A DNA stretch of 64,000 nucleotides from Brevibacterium paucivorans (GTDB lineage: Bacteria; Actinomycetota; Actinomycetes; Actinomycetales; Brevibacteriaceae), in the NCBI RefSeq assembly GCF_016907735.1, contig NZ_JAFBCP010000001.1:1674001-1738000 (forward strand). The letters are read 5' to 3'. Positions 25,037 to 33,434 of the stretch are shown one piece after another. How positions within the stretch are numbered: the first letter of the stretch is position 1; each line of letters starts with the position of its first letter. The notes below the pieces were generated by a model that made no database searches, was not told where the DNA came from, and worked only from the letters and a program-made list of their open reading frames with translations. The position numbers and the translations under genes were made by a program.

Positions 25037-25218
25037 TGGCAAAGCTCAAGATTACCCAGGTGAAGTCAAAGATTGGTGGCAAGGAAAACCAGCGCCAGAC
25101 GCTTCGTACGCTTGGTCTTCGTAAACTGCACGACACTGTCGTGAAGGAAGACCGTCCGGAGATCCGTGGCATGGTGAACACCGTTAGCCACCTTGTAACG
25201 GTCGAAGAGGTGGACTGA
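25036..25218 (+). CDS. rpmD: 50S ribosomal protein L30
   Basis: L30 (60 residues) is a small 50S protein. The sequence [20 protein letters not shown] with [16 protein letters not shown] is the full family pattern. The ATG overlaps the rpsE stop (TAATG), and rplO follows after one base. Confidence 0.96.
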   Translation: MAKLKITQVKSKIGGKENQRQTLRTLGLRKLHDTVVKEDRPEIRGMVNTVSHLVTVEEVD

Positions 25219-25219
25219 T

Positions 25220-25672
25220 ATGGCCGACAACAAGGCACTGAAGCTCCACGATCTGCGTCCGGCTCCCGGTGCAAAGACCGCTAAGACTCGTGTGGGTCGC
25301 GGTGAAGCATCGAAGGGTAAGACTGCGGGTCGCGGTACTAAAGGTACGAAGGCACGCTACCAGGTTCCGGAGCGCTTTGAAGGTGGTCAGACACCACTGC
25401 ACATGCGTCTTCCTAAACTGCGTGGTTTTAAGAACCCGAACAAGGTTGAATACCAGGTCGTGAACCTCGACAAGTTGTCGCAGTTGTTCCCTGAAGGTGG
25501 AACGGTGACTGTTGACGACTTGGTTGCTAAGGGTGCTGTGCGCGCTAAGCAGCCGGTGAAGGTTCTGGGCACTGGTGAAATCACCGTGAAGCTCGACATC
25601 ACGGCACACAAGTTCTCGAAGTCGGCAGCTGACAAGATCGCTGCGGCAGGTGGCTCTGCTACTAGCTTGTGA
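25220..25672 (+). CDS. rplO: 50S ribosomal protein L15
   Basis: L15 (150 residues) is a late-assembly 50S protein. [20 protein letters not shown] and the [10 protein letters not shown] loop are characteristic. In most bacteria secY follows at once. Here a strong UUCG-loop terminator closes the operon 13 bp after the stop, and two unrelated genes separate rplO from secY. Confidence 0.96.
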   Translation: MADNKALKLHDLRPAPGAKTAKTRVGRGEASKGKTAGRGTKGTKARYQVPERFEGGQTPLHMRLPKLRGFKNPNKVEYQVVNLDKLSQLFPEGGTVTVDDLVAKGAVRAKQPVKVLGTGEITVKLDITAHKFSKSAADKIAAAGGSATSL

Positions 25673-25684
25673 TGAGTGAATAAG

Positions 25685-25720
25685 AATGGGGAGGAACTTC
25701 GGTTCCTCCCCATTTTTCTT
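25685..25720 (+). terminator. spc operon terminator with UUCG tetraloop
   Basis: A perfect 13-bp stem, AATGGGGAGGAAC (25685-25697) against 25702-25714, is capped by TTCG and followed by TTTCTTT. It ends the spc operon at rplO, so secY must have its own promoter. Confidence 0.92.
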
Positions 25721-25767
25721 TGCCCGCTTCCAGCGGAACTGTCCTCAGCGGAAGTGGCCCTCAACGC

Positions 25768-25788
25768 CCGAGGTGGGTGGCACCTCGG
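25768..25788. terminator. Inverted CACCTCGG pair after the 74-residue membrane gene
   Basis: CCGAGGTG (25768-25775), a GGTGG loop, then CACCTCGG (25781-25788) form a perfect 8-bp stem 6 bp beyond the stop of the minus-strand gene at 25795. It lacks a clear T-tract on either strand, so termination is only possible. It is the second inverted pair of the over-represented octamer. Confidence 0.45.
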
Positions 25789-25794
25789 CCGGGG

Positions 25795-26019
25795 TCATGC
25801 CTTGGGTTTGCTGAGTGAGAATGTGATGTACGCGGCGATGAATGCGCACGAAAATGTGAGCAGTCCAATGAACGCCATCCACACAAGGATGTTTGGCACC
25901 GGCAGTGCGGCAATTCCGAAGGCGATGCATGTGATGATGACGGCGACGCTCATGGCAGCTAGTGCTGAAATGAATGCTTTGGCGCCGTTGGCAAGTTTGT
26001 GGACGGATTCTGCTTGCAT
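25795..26019 (-). CDS. Small two-helix membrane protein
   Basis: A 74-residue protein starting MQAESVHKLANGAKAF, with AGGAG 5 nt upstream of the ATG at 26019. Two hydrophobic helices are evident (about residues 13-39 and 46-71), joined by a short loop with PVPN. The family is not recognised. It is divergent from the PaaX-like regulator, sharing a 107-bp intergenic region with a candidate operator, so the regulator may control it. The gene interrupts the normal rplO-secY adjacency. Confidence 0.7.
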   Translation of the reverse strand: MQAESVHKLANGAKAFISALAAMSVAVIITCIAFGIAALPVPNILVWMAFIGLLTFSCAFIAAYITFSLSKPKA

Positions 26020-26078
26020 GTTCAACTCCTGTGTTGGGTAGGTGAGAGAAGTAGGGGTGTTATTCCACACTGATGGTA

Positions 26079-26098
26079 TTGTGACCAAGAACTCACAA
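26079..26098. promoter_or_regulatory. Candidate operator in the divergent PaaX-like region
   Basis: TTGTGA (26079-26084), an 8-bp spacer, then TCACAA (26093-26098) make a perfect dyad in the 107 bp between the divergent 74-residue gene and the PaaX-like gene. Position and symmetry suggest a site for the adjacent regulator. The sequence does not match the known PaaX box, so this is inference. Confidence 0.35.
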
Positions 26099-26126
26099 GA
26101 AATTCCTCCCGTTTCACGGAGAAAAT

Positions 26127-26954
26127 GTGGCAAATAGATACAGGATCACTAGACCCGGATTCGACGTTGTTTCGGTTTTCGGTAGCTTGTGGGCTCGCGC
26201 TTTACCCATTCCCGTAATCGTGGCGATGCTGGGGGAGCGGGGGTACTCCGAGTCTTCGGTGCGCAATCAAATCGGGCGCATGATTTCGCGTGACGCGTTA
26301 CGCGCGGAAAAGGTCGGCAAGTATTCGGTGGTGTCGTTGGCGCCTCATGTCGAGGCGAATTTTTTGCAGGTCTCGCCGGCCGCGGTTGCGCCTGTGTATG
26401 ACGGCACGTTGTCGCTGTTGTTGTATGAGGTTCCCGAGGTGTCCCGCACCTGCCGCGACAAGTTGATTTATATTGCCGCGCACCACGGGTATGGGAAGCT
26501 GCGGTCTGGAGCATTGCTGGGTGTTGTGGACCGTTCGCATGAAGTGTTGCCGTTTGTGGAGTTGCCACACGATGCTTGGGCTACGGCGACGACGCTCCAC
26601 CCAGTTTCACAGTGCCAGGCACAAGAGCTTGTTGAGCGCGCGTATGGCGTGAGTGAAAAGGTGCAAGTGATAGAAAGTGTGAGCACACAGGTTTCAGAGC
26701 TTGAGCGCTCGTATCAGTCATCGAGTGAGGTTTCATCGTCGAAGTATTACGACGTGTTCTTTACCGCCTCAATGTTGGGGTTCCGGTTACCGTCTCTACC
26801 CGACGAAGTGACGACGGGCCCCAACTTGGCGGTCGTGCAAGCAAAACTCATGAAGGCGCTCTCGGAATTGCACAGAGTCGCATTGCGTGACGCGGAAACG
26901 GCTGTGGCACGTATGGTGCCTAGCGCTGAGCTGATTGAGTACCGCGACAGTTGA
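26127..26954 (+). CDS. PaaX-like winged-helix transcriptional regulator
   Basis: A 275-residue protein with the PaaX-family layout: an N-terminal winged helix (about residues 12-75, with RALPIPVIVAMLGERGYSES then VRNQIGRMISRD) and a central/C-terminal ligand-binding region ending in a helical domain (ELHRVALRDAETAVARMVPS). The GTG at 26127 has CACGGAG 5 nt upstream. PaaX proteins repress phenylacetate catabolism and respond to phenylacetyl-CoA. No paa genes adjoin it, though a PaaK-like ligase lies 16 kb away at 42861-44465. Ligand and targets are unknown. Confidence 0.75.
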   Translation: MANRYRITRPGFDVVSVFGSLWARALPIPVIVAMLGERGYSESSVRNQIGRMISRDALRAEKVGKYSVVSLAPHVEANFLQVSPAAVAPVYDGTLSLLLYEVPEVSRTCRDKLIYIAAHHGYGKLRSGALLGVVDRSHEVLPFVELPHDAWATATTLHPVSQCQAQELVERAYGVSEKVQVIESVSTQVSELERSYQSSSEVSSSKYYDVFFTASMLGFRLPSLPDEVTTGPNLAVVQAKLMKALSELHRVALRDAETAVARMVPSAELIEYRDS

Positions 26955-27055
26955 ACATGGGGGCGCATGTACCGTATAGGTAGGGTGCTTGCGCGTTCTC
27001 GGTAAAAGTTAACGTTCGCGTTACAGTCATTGCCCGACTTACTGATAAAGTGCTC

Positions 27056-27098
27056 TGGTACTGTAATCGGACTTCTGCGCCACGGTGCGAACCGTGGC
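27056..27098 (+). promoter_or_regulatory. secY promoter candidate and 5' leader hairpin
   Basis: An extended -10-like element TGG-TACTGT (27056-27064) lies upstream of secY. The leader then has an 8-bp hairpin, GCCACGGT (27079-27086) against ACCGTGGC (27091-27098), with a GCGA (GNRA) tetraloop. It ends 9 nt before the ribosome binding site. The hairpin is certain as a sequence feature; its role is inferred. Confidence 0.45.
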
Positions 27099-27116
27099 CA
27101 CTATTTTGGAGGACTC

Positions 27117-28418
27117 TTGCTCGGCGCAATTGGGCGGGCCTTTCGTACGCCTGACTTGAGAAACAAACTCCTCTTTACCCTTGGGGTAATCGTTTTGTTC
27201 CGGCTCGGAAGCTTCATTCCCGCGCCTGGTATTGACTATTCGCAGGTGCAAACCTGTGTTGCTTCGCCCGCTCTTGGTCAAGGCGCATTCGGGCTCATCA
27301 ACCTGTTTAGTGGTGGTGCGCTCCTCAAGCTTTCGATCTTTGCCTTGGGAATCATGCCGTACATTACGGCCAGCATTATTACGCAGCTTCTGCGCGTAGT
27401 CATTCCTCGTTTTGAAGCGTTGCACAAAGAAGGCGCGTCTGGGCAGGCTAAGCTCACCCAGTACACCCGTTACATGACCATTGCCTTGGCGATTCTGAAC
27501 GCCACCACACTGGTGACCACTGTTCGCACCGGTGCCCTGTTCGGCAACGTGGACGCATGTATGAACCTGATTGCAAATGACTCGTGGTGGGGAATCTGCA
27601 TTATTGTTCTGACCCTGACTGCTGGTACCGCACTCATCATGTGGATGGGTGAGCAGATCACCGAACGCGGTGTGGGTAACGGTATGTCGATCCTGATTTT
27701 CACCTCGGTGGCTGCTGGATTCCCCGCCGCTCTGAACTCGATCCTGACCTCGAAGGGTATCGACATCTTTGCGATCGTTTTGGCTGTTGGTCTGCTGGTC
27801 ATCCTGGCCGTGGTCTTCGTTGAGCAGTCACAGCGTCGCATCCCGGTTCAGTACGCAAAGCGCATGGTTGGGCGCCGCATGTTCGGTGGTACTTCCACCT
27901 ACATTCCAATCAAGGTCAACCAGGCCGGTGTTATCCCGGTCATCTTCGCTTCCTCGGTTCTCTACTTGCCAACGTTGATTGCTCAGTTCGGTGACCCGGA
28001 AGCCGGGTGGGTGCAGTGGATTAACGCTCACCTCACGCGCGGTGACCACTGGATCTACATTGTTACGTACGCGGTGCTCACGATCTTCTTCGCCTACTTC
28101 TATGTTGCGATTACCTTCAACCCAGAAGAAGTCGCCGACAACATGAAGAAATACGGTGGATTCATTCCGGGTATTCGTGCGGGACGACCCACGGAGCAGT
28201 ACTTGAGCTTCGTCCTGACGCGTATCACGTTCCCCGGTTCGCTGTACTTGACAGTGGTTGCATTGATCCCGCTCATCGCGTTGATCTTGATCGACGCAAA
28301 CCAGGACTTCCCGTTCGGTGGAACGTCGATTCTGATTGTGGTGGGTGTTGGTCTTGAAACCGTTAAGCAGATCAACAGCCAGATGCAACAGCGTCACTAC
28401 GAAGGTTTGCTCAGGTAG
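27117..28418 (+). CDS. secY: Protein translocase subunit SecY
   Basis: SecY (433 residues) is the channel subunit of the Sec translocon. The TTG at 27117 is chosen: GGAGGA precedes it and it yields LGAIGRAFRTPDLRNKLLFT, matching actinobacterial SecY; reading upstream is not conserved. About ten membrane helices are visible, with the plug-region TM2 segment (FGLINLFSGGALLKLSIFAL) and the cytosolic loop YAKRMVGRRMFGG then STYIPIKVN. It heads secY-adk-map, separated from the rest of the spc operon. Confidence 0.95.
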   Translation: MLGAIGRAFRTPDLRNKLLFTLGVIVLFRLGSFIPAPGIDYSQVQTCVASPALGQGAFGLINLFSGGALLKLSIFALGIMPYITASIITQLLRVVIPRFEALHKEGASGQAKLTQYTRYMTIALAILNATTLVTTVRTGALFGNVDACMNLIANDSWWGICIIVLTLTAGTALIMWMGEQITERGVGNGMSILIFTSVAAGFPAALNSILTSKGIDIFAIVLAVGLLVILAVVFVEQSQRRIPVQYAKRMVGRRMFGGTSTYIPIKVNQAGVIPVIFASSVLYLPTLIAQFGDPEAGWVQWINAHLTRGDHWIYIVTYAVLTIFFAYFYVAITFNPEEVADNMKKYGGFIPGIRAGRPTEQYLSFVLTRITFPGSLYLTVVALIPLIALILIDANQDFPFGGTSILIVVGVGLETVKQINSQMQQRHYEGLLR

Positions 28419-28438
28419 TTCAGAAAGGTAGCTAAAGC

Positions 28439-29002
28439 ATGCGCATCATTTTGATTGGTCCCCCTGGGGCAGGAAAAGGAACTCAGGCCGCTCGTTTGAG
28501 TGAAAAGCTGGGCATTCCCGCTATTTCGACGGGTGACATTTTCCGTGCCAACGTCAAGAACGAAACTGAGTTGGGCAAGACCGCTAAGCGTTACATGGAC
28601 GCTGGCGAGTACGTTCCTGACGAGGTGACGAACTCCATGGTGCAGGACCGTCTCAACCAGGACGACACGGCAAATGGGTTCATGCTCGACGGTTACCCAC
28701 GTACCGAAGCGCAGGTTCACGAACTGGACCGCATGCTCAAGGAGTCCTCGCAAGAACTGGACCACGTTGTTGAGCTCACCGCTGACACCGACGAAATCGT
28801 GGCGCGTCTGTTGGCTCGCGCACAGATCGAGAAGCGCGCCGACGACACTGAAGAAGTGATTCGTCACCGTCTGGACGTCTACGTAGAACAGACTCAGCCG
28901 CTGACAGACATCTACGAAGAGCGTGGACTGTTGCGCAAGGTCAACGGTCTGGGTGAAATCGACGAGGTCACCGACCGCGTTCTCAAAGCATTAGGAGTGT
29001 AA
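28439..29002 (+). CDS. adk: Adenylate kinase
   Basis: Adenylate kinase (187 residues) interconverts ATP + AMP and 2 ADP. The P-loop GPPGAGKGT is at residues 7-15 and the NMP site at FMLDGYPRTEAQ. RAQIEKRADD replaces the long LID insertion, so this is the short actinobacterial type without the zinc LID. The ribosome binding site is AGAAAGG. The stop overlaps the map start (TAATG), indicating coupling. Confidence 0.96.
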   Translation: MRIILIGPPGAGKGTQAARLSEKLGIPAISTGDIFRANVKNETELGKTAKRYMDAGEYVPDEVTNSMVQDRLNQDDTANGFMLDGYPRTEAQVHELDRMLKESSQELDHVVELTADTDEIVARLLARAQIEKRADDTEEVIRHRLDVYVEQTQPLTDIYEERGLLRKVNGLGEIDEVTDRVLKALGV

Positions 29003-29826
29003 TGTTCGGTTCCAAAGTGGAACTGAAATCGGACAAAGAAATCGCGCTCATGCGGAAAGCTGGGCTCGTATCGCGGGCGGCTCTGGAAGCCGCCCGTTCG
29101 GTTTTGGTTCCGGGTGTAACTACCGCCGAGGTCGATGCGGCTTCCGCTCAGGCGATCGCTGACGCTGGGGCCACGTCCAATTTCTTGGGGTATTACGGTT
29201 ATCCTGCGACAGTCTGTGTTTCAGTGAACGAAGAGATTGTTCACGGGATCCCCGGTGATCGGGTGATTCGCGAGGGCGACCTCGTTTCGATTGACGGTGG
29301 CGCGATTGTCGATGGTTGGCACGGTGACAACGCCTTCACCACACTCGTCGGGGACGGAGGTGACCCCGACGACCAGCGTCTGTCTGATGTGACCGAGGAA
29401 TCTATGTGGGCGGGTATCGCCGCGTTCGCCTCGGCTAAGCGGGTCGGCGACGTCGGTGTCGCAATTGAAGACTACATCATGGATGTGGCGCCCGATCTGT
29501 CCATTGTGGAAGATTTCACTGGCCATGGAATTGGCACGCAAATGCACATGGAGCCCGAGGTTCTTAACTACGGGGCTAAGAACCGTGGCCCCCGGGTTCG
29601 TCCCGGAATGGTGATTTGCATCGAGCCAATTGTGGTCCGCGGTAACCAGGCCAACACCACATTGGACGACGAATGGACCGTTGTGACGAACGATGGTTCG
29701 CGTGCCGCGCACTGGGAGAACACGGTCGCAATGCACCAGAACGGTATCTGGGTTTTGACCGAACCCGACGGGGGAGAAGCGCGACTGGCGCCCTATGGCG
29801 TTACCCCTGTGCCACTTTCTGAATGA
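29002..29826 (+). CDS. map: Methionine aminopeptidase, type I
   Basis: The enzyme (274 residues) removes the initiator methionine. Metal ligands lie in SIDGGAIVDGWHGDNAF (two Asp), GHGIGTQMHMEPEV (His), ICIEPIVV (Glu) and HWENTVAM (Glu). The substrate His is in VHGIPGD. In most actinobacteria infA follows directly; here about 7 kb of peptidase and exoprotein genes intervene. Confidence 0.95.
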   Translation: MFGSKVELKSDKEIALMRKAGLVSRAALEAARSVLVPGVTTAEVDAASAQAIADAGATSNFLGYYGYPATVCVSVNEEIVHGIPGDRVIREGDLVSIDGGAIVDGWHGDNAFTTLVGDGGDPDDQRLSDVTEESMWAGIAAFASAKRVGDVGVAIEDYIMDVAPDLSIVEDFTGHGIGTQMHMEPEVLNYGAKNRGPRVRPGMVICIEPIVVRGNQANTTLDDEWTVVTNDGSRAAHWENTVAMHQNGIWVLTEPDGGEARLAPYGVTPVPLSE

Positions 29827-29903
29827 AAGCGGGTATAAAACACCTCGGGCGAAAAATTTTAAAAAAGTAGTGACGAGGTTCACATAAATTGATCAGAGTG
29901 TCT

Positions 29904-29909
29904 TAAGAT
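29904..29909 (+). promoter_or_regulatory. -10 element for a probable leaderless transcript
   Basis: TAAGAT lies exactly 7 nt before the ATG at 29917, and no Shine-Dalgarno sequence is present. A -10 at this distance predicts transcription starting at or next to the A of the start codon. A possible -35 is TTCACA (29879-29884) with a long 19-bp spacer. Confidence 0.4.
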
Positions 29910-29916
29910 CAAACCC

Positions 29917-32772
29917 ATGACACAACATCAATTGCAACGGCGGAGGCGCGGTGTCGGTGCCTTCGCCTTTATTTCGTCCTTGTCCCTCGCAGTAACCATG
30001 GGTGCGCTCCCCGCGCAGGCACAGCCCACCGAAGATGCACCGACGCAAGATTCGGCAACGGAAGCTGCACAGGCCCCTGCCGCCTCGGAAGAAGCACAGG
30101 AAATCGCCGAACCCCGCGCCCCGGAGGAAACGGCGGCACCTGAAGCCACCTCGGACGCGGAACCAACCGAACCCCCCACCGACGCTGACGCAGAAGGCAC
30201 AGAAGAACAGCCAGCCCCCGTTGGCGAAGGTGAAGAACCAGCCGAAGACGCTCTGGACAAGTACTACCCAGAGCTCGCCAAGAAGATGTTTGACGCCGAC
30301 GGTGACGGCAAGTACAAGATCACCGAACCAGTCGAAGGCGGCAAAGGTGCCGGAAACATCGCGCCTGGACTCGAGAAGTTCTACAACCAGAAGGTCGACT
30401 TCTCGCCCGAAAACTGTGAAGCACTGGGCTACAGGACTTACGAGGATGTCGTTGGGCGTAAGGCCGAATGTGGCTACATGATCGCGCCCATCGATGTGAA
30501 GGATGCCAGCAAGGGCAACATCGCTATTGCGGTCATGAAGGTCAAGTCGGGGAAGCTTGATAAAGACGGCAAATTCACGCCAACGAAGGCCAAGGGTTCG
30601 GTTATGTGGAACCCAGGTGGCCCAGGTGGCTCCGGTATGACCATGTCGGTCGCCGGCGCCAAGTTTGACCCAGAATTGGCTGAAGACTTCGACATGATCG
30701 GTTTCGATCCACGTGGAACCGGTTCCTCGATGCCGTTCTCACAGTGCTCGTCCGACAAGCAGGTCGACAGGGACCGTGAGTCCAACTCGTTCGGAATGGA
30801 CCGCGACGCAGCGGAAGAAGACCTGAACAACCGTGCGAAGCGTTACACGGACGACTGCTTCAGCAACACAGGAAAGCTCTTCGACCTGGGTAAGGCTACC
30901 CAGGAAGACGTCATGAAGCACCTGGGAACCTGGGACGCTGTTGGTGACCTGGACCTGCTCCGCTCTATCACCGGTGACGACAAACTGAACTACGTGGGAT
31001 TCTCCTACGGAACGCGCCTTGGTTACGTGTACGCGCAGAAGTACGGCGCGAACGTTGGGAAGTTGGTTCTCGACGGTGTTGTTGACCCGGGTAACGTAGA
31101 CAAAGCTGCGATCGAGTCTCTGAAGCAAATCAACCAGCGCTCTGACCGCTACCTCACCAAGAAGGTCACGGCCAAGGCTCCTGTTGACGACTCGGACTTC
31201 ACCGACGACCAGAAAGACACGATTGCGCAGGGTGCCGGATTCCAGGGCACGTTCGAACAGTTCGCGCTGGACTGTTCAGAAAAGGGTGCAGAAAAGAAGA
31301 CCTACGGTGAGCTCTGGCCAGAGTTTGCGGGCTCGGATCTTGCTGACCAGCCGTTCTCGTGTGCTTTGGGTGACGGAATTACCGATACCAAGAAGCTCAC
31401 TGAAGCTAACGCTAAGCTCCTCCAGACCCTGGAAACTGCAAACGATGGAAAGGGTCTGCCAACCGGACAGCCAAACGACAACCGTATGGTGTCATTTGCT
31501 GACGGACGTCAGGGTGTATTCCAGGCCCTGTACTCCGAGTCCCTGTGGTCGCAGCTCAACGTTGCTCTGAACGAACTGAAGGCCGGAAAATCTGCCGGTG
31601 GTCTGATGATCCTGGCTGACCAGTACATGGACCGTGACGAAAATGGTCACTACGCGCCAATGCTGCAGGCGTTCACCAACATTCGATGCACCGACTCGAA
31701 CTCGAAGGGCGACGAACCGTCGAAGGACCTGCTCCGTCGTTTCGCTCAGGCGTATGACGACGCTGCCCCGTTCCAGGCTGCAACCGTAGCTCCTGGTGTG
31801 TACGACTACTGTGACTTCTGGAAGTTCAAGGGAACTCTGCCTGGTCCTGAAAAGCTGACCAAGGTCCCGAACATTCTGGTTATCTCGACATCCCACGACT
31901 CAGCCACTCCGTACGACTCGGGTGTGAAGCTTGCACGTCTGATCGACGGAACCCTGCTGAGCGTTTCGGGAGCGTCGCACACCTCGTTCATCTCTGGTGA
32001 AGAAGAGAAGATGTGTGTTGACGAAACTGTGAACGACTTCTTCAAGAAGGGCAGTGTTCCAGAAGACGGTGACTTTGGTGCCAAGCTCAAGAAGCCGGAC
32101 ACCGCCAAGGATGACTTGGGCAACACCGTTACGTTTAACACCCGTTGCAAGGTCGAAACGTTCCGCGAATCGTCGTTCTCAACCTCGACGTCGAAGGCAC
32201 ACGCTGGTGAAAAGATCGGTTTCATGTTTGGCCACTACACTTCGGAAGCTGAGTACAGCGTCCGTGTGGGTGACGAAACGGTTGCGACCGCGAAGTCCGA
32301 CAACGGTGGTAACGGTGCCGGCACCTTCACCCTTCCTGAAAGCCTGGAACCAGGAAACGTCAAGGTTTCACTGGTGGACGCCAAGGGCAAGGTTCTTGCC
32401 ACACGCGACCTTGAAATCATGAAGAAGGAAAAGCCTAAGGAAGAAGAGCCTGAAACCGGTGGAAACGTCGACAATGGAAAGGATGGCTCGTCCGACGAGG
32501 GAGGGTCTGACAAGGGCGGCTCCTCTGACGAAGGCGACGGTAAAGACGGTTCCGATAAGGGCGGTTCGTCTGACGAGAGCGGCTCTGAAAAGGGCGGTTC
32601 GTCCGACGGTGGCTCCGATAAGGGCGACGGCAAGGGATCTAAGGATTCCAACGCCAACGGCTCAATGCCACGCACTGGTACTGAACTTGGATTCCAAGCA
32701 GGAATTGCTCTGATCCTGGTTGCAACTGGTGCAGGTGCAGTCGTTGTTGCACGCAAGCGCAGGCAACAGTAA
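29917..32772 (+). CDS. Sortase-anchored S33-family (tripeptidyl aminopeptidase-like) hydrolase
   Basis: A 951-residue surface protein. A signal peptide (RRRRG then a hydrophobic stretch, ALPAQAQ cleavage region, about 1-35) is followed by an acidic Pro/Ala/Glu stretch (about 36-110). An EF-hand-like loop DADGDGKYKITE (126-137) precedes an alpha/beta-hydrolase domain with the nucleophile motif GFSYG (Ser363), Asp661 in HDSATPY and His688 in GASHTSF, the layout of Streptomyces tripeptidyl aminopeptidases. An Ig-like segment, a Ser/Asp/Gly/Lys repeat stalk (about 845-915) and MPRTG with a helix and RKRRQQ end the protein. MPRTG replaces the usual LPxTG. It probably cleaves peptides at the cell surface. 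Confidence 0.88.
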   Translation: MTQHQLQRRRRGVGAFAFISSLSLAVTMGALPAQAQPTEDAPTQDSATEAAQAPAASEEAQEIAEPRAPEETAAPEATSDAEPTEPPTDADAEGTEEQPAPVGEGEEPAEDALDKYYPELAKKMFDADGDGKYKITEPVEGGKGAGNIAPGLEKFYNQKVDFSPENCEALGYRTYEDVVGRKAECGYMIAPIDVKDASKGNIAIAVMKVKSGKLDKDGKFTPTKAKGSVMWNPGGPGGSGMTMSVAGAKFDPELAEDFDMIGFDPRGTGSSMPFSQCSSDKQVDRDRESNSFGMDRDAAEEDLNNRAKRYTDDCFSNTGKLFDLGKATQEDVMKHLGTWDAVGDLDLLRSITGDDKLNYVGFSYGTRLGYVYAQKYGANVGKLVLDGVVDPGNVDKAAIESLKQINQRSDRYLTKKVTAKAPVDDSDFTDDQKDTIAQGAGFQGTFEQFALDCSEKGAEKKTYGELWPEFAGSDLADQPFSCALGDGITDTKKLTEANAKLLQTLETANDGKGLPTGQPNDNRMVSFADGRQGVFQALYSESLWSQLNVALNELKAGKSAGGLMILADQYMDRDENGHYAPMLQAFTNIRCTDSNSKGDEPSKDLLRRFAQAYDDAAPFQAATVAPGVYDYCDFWKFKGTLPGPEKLTKVPNILVISTSHDSATPYDSGVKLARLIDGTLLSVSGASHTSFISGEEEKMCVDETVNDFFKKGSVPEDGDFGAKLKKPDTAKDDLGNTVTFNTRCKVETFRESSFSTSTSKAHAGEKIGFMFGHYTSEAEYSVRVGDETVATAKSDNGGNGAGTFTLPESLEPGNVKVSLVDAKGKVLATRDLEIMKKEKPKEEEPETGGNVDNGKDGSSDEGGSDKGGSSDEGDGKDGSDKGGSSDESGSEKGGSSDGGSDKGDGKGSKDSNANGSMPRTGTELGFQAGIALILVATGAGAVVVARKRRQQ

Positions 32773-32792
32773 AAAATAGTTAAAACAGTCAG

Positions 32793-32819
32793 TGGACCCA
32801 AGCGATATGCTTGGGTCCA
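32793..32819 (+). terminator. Hairpin after the S33 peptidase gene
   Basis: A perfect 11-bp stem, TGGACCCAAGC (32793-32803) against GCTTGGGTCCA (32809-32819), with a GATAT loop lies 20 bp after the stop. There is no strong T-tract. It probably ends the 29917 transcript before the lipoprotein gene. Confidence 0.6.
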
Positions 32820-32839
32820 TTGATGCGTTAGGGGCGAAA

Positions 32840-33265
32840 ATGCGTGGGGTATGGGCCGTACTGATTTCAAGCGTTTTACTTTTAGTGGGTTGCTCGCAGG
32901 GTAGCGGAAGCAATCAGTTTGGTGGAACCGGGGAGACGCAAGGAGCTGAAGGAACCCCAGACACCAACCAGACACGGATCTTAGGACGATGGGAAGCACG
33001 CGACAAGAGTGGAGCGTTTCTAGAATTCCATGACGATGGGCGAGTCGAAGGAACGACTGGTTGTAACGGGATAGTCACCCAATACACAATGAACAGTAAC
33101 CCGGATCGCAACGCTGCACGACTCGAGGACTACGCCACCACGGCGCGCGGTTGCCCAGGTGTCGATGAGTGGTTGGCCCATGGGCGCGAAGTGGAATTCG
33201 ACGACACTCAGATGACGGTGAAGGACCACAGCGGTAAGGAAGTTGGAAAGCTGTTCCGCTCGTAA
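32840..33265 (+). CDS. META/HslJ-like lipoprotein
   Basis: A 141-residue predicted lipoprotein. MRGVWAVLISSVLLLVGCSQ is a lipoprotein signal peptide with the lipobox LVGC (Cys18). After a Gly/Ser/Thr-rich spacer, residues about 47-141 resemble a META domain: GRWEARDKSGAFLEFHDDGR, then GTTGCNG, a later cysteine in RGCPGVDEWL and a terminal beta segment. The ATG at 32840 has TAGGGGCG upstream. META proteins are poorly understood; HslJ is linked to novobiocin tolerance in E. coli. Assignment to the family is moderate. Confidence 0.7.
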   Translation: MRGVWAVLISSVLLLVGCSQGSGSNQFGGTGETQGAEGTPDTNQTRILGRWEARDKSGAFLEFHDDGRVEGTTGCNGIVTQYTMNSNPDRNAARLEDYATTARGCPGVDEWLAHGREVEFDDTQMTVKDHSGKEVGKLFRS

Positions 33266-33398
33266 AGTAACGCACTTGATCGCAAATGACCTTGGCATTG
33301 TGAAAGTCATTTCGTGAACAAAATGAACTCAAGTTTTCTCTCAGTGACTTACATGACACCATGAACTGGTCCAACAAAAGCATCGAGTGGTGCGCACA

Positions 33399-33404
33399 TA
33401 AAAT
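33399..33404 (+). promoter_or_regulatory. -10-like hexamer upstream of the S1 protease
   Basis: TAAAAT (33399-33404) is a near-consensus -10 element 30 nt before the ATG at 33435. No clear -35 is seen. A second -10-like hexamer, TATAGA, lies at 33414-33419. Confidence 0.3.
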
Positions 33405-33434
33405 ACTGATCGATATAGATGTGGAGAAAACCCT

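Noticed and set aside
25795..26954. Insertion sequence between rplO and secY
   Set aside because: No transposase, terminal inverted repeats or target duplication were found around the two genes.
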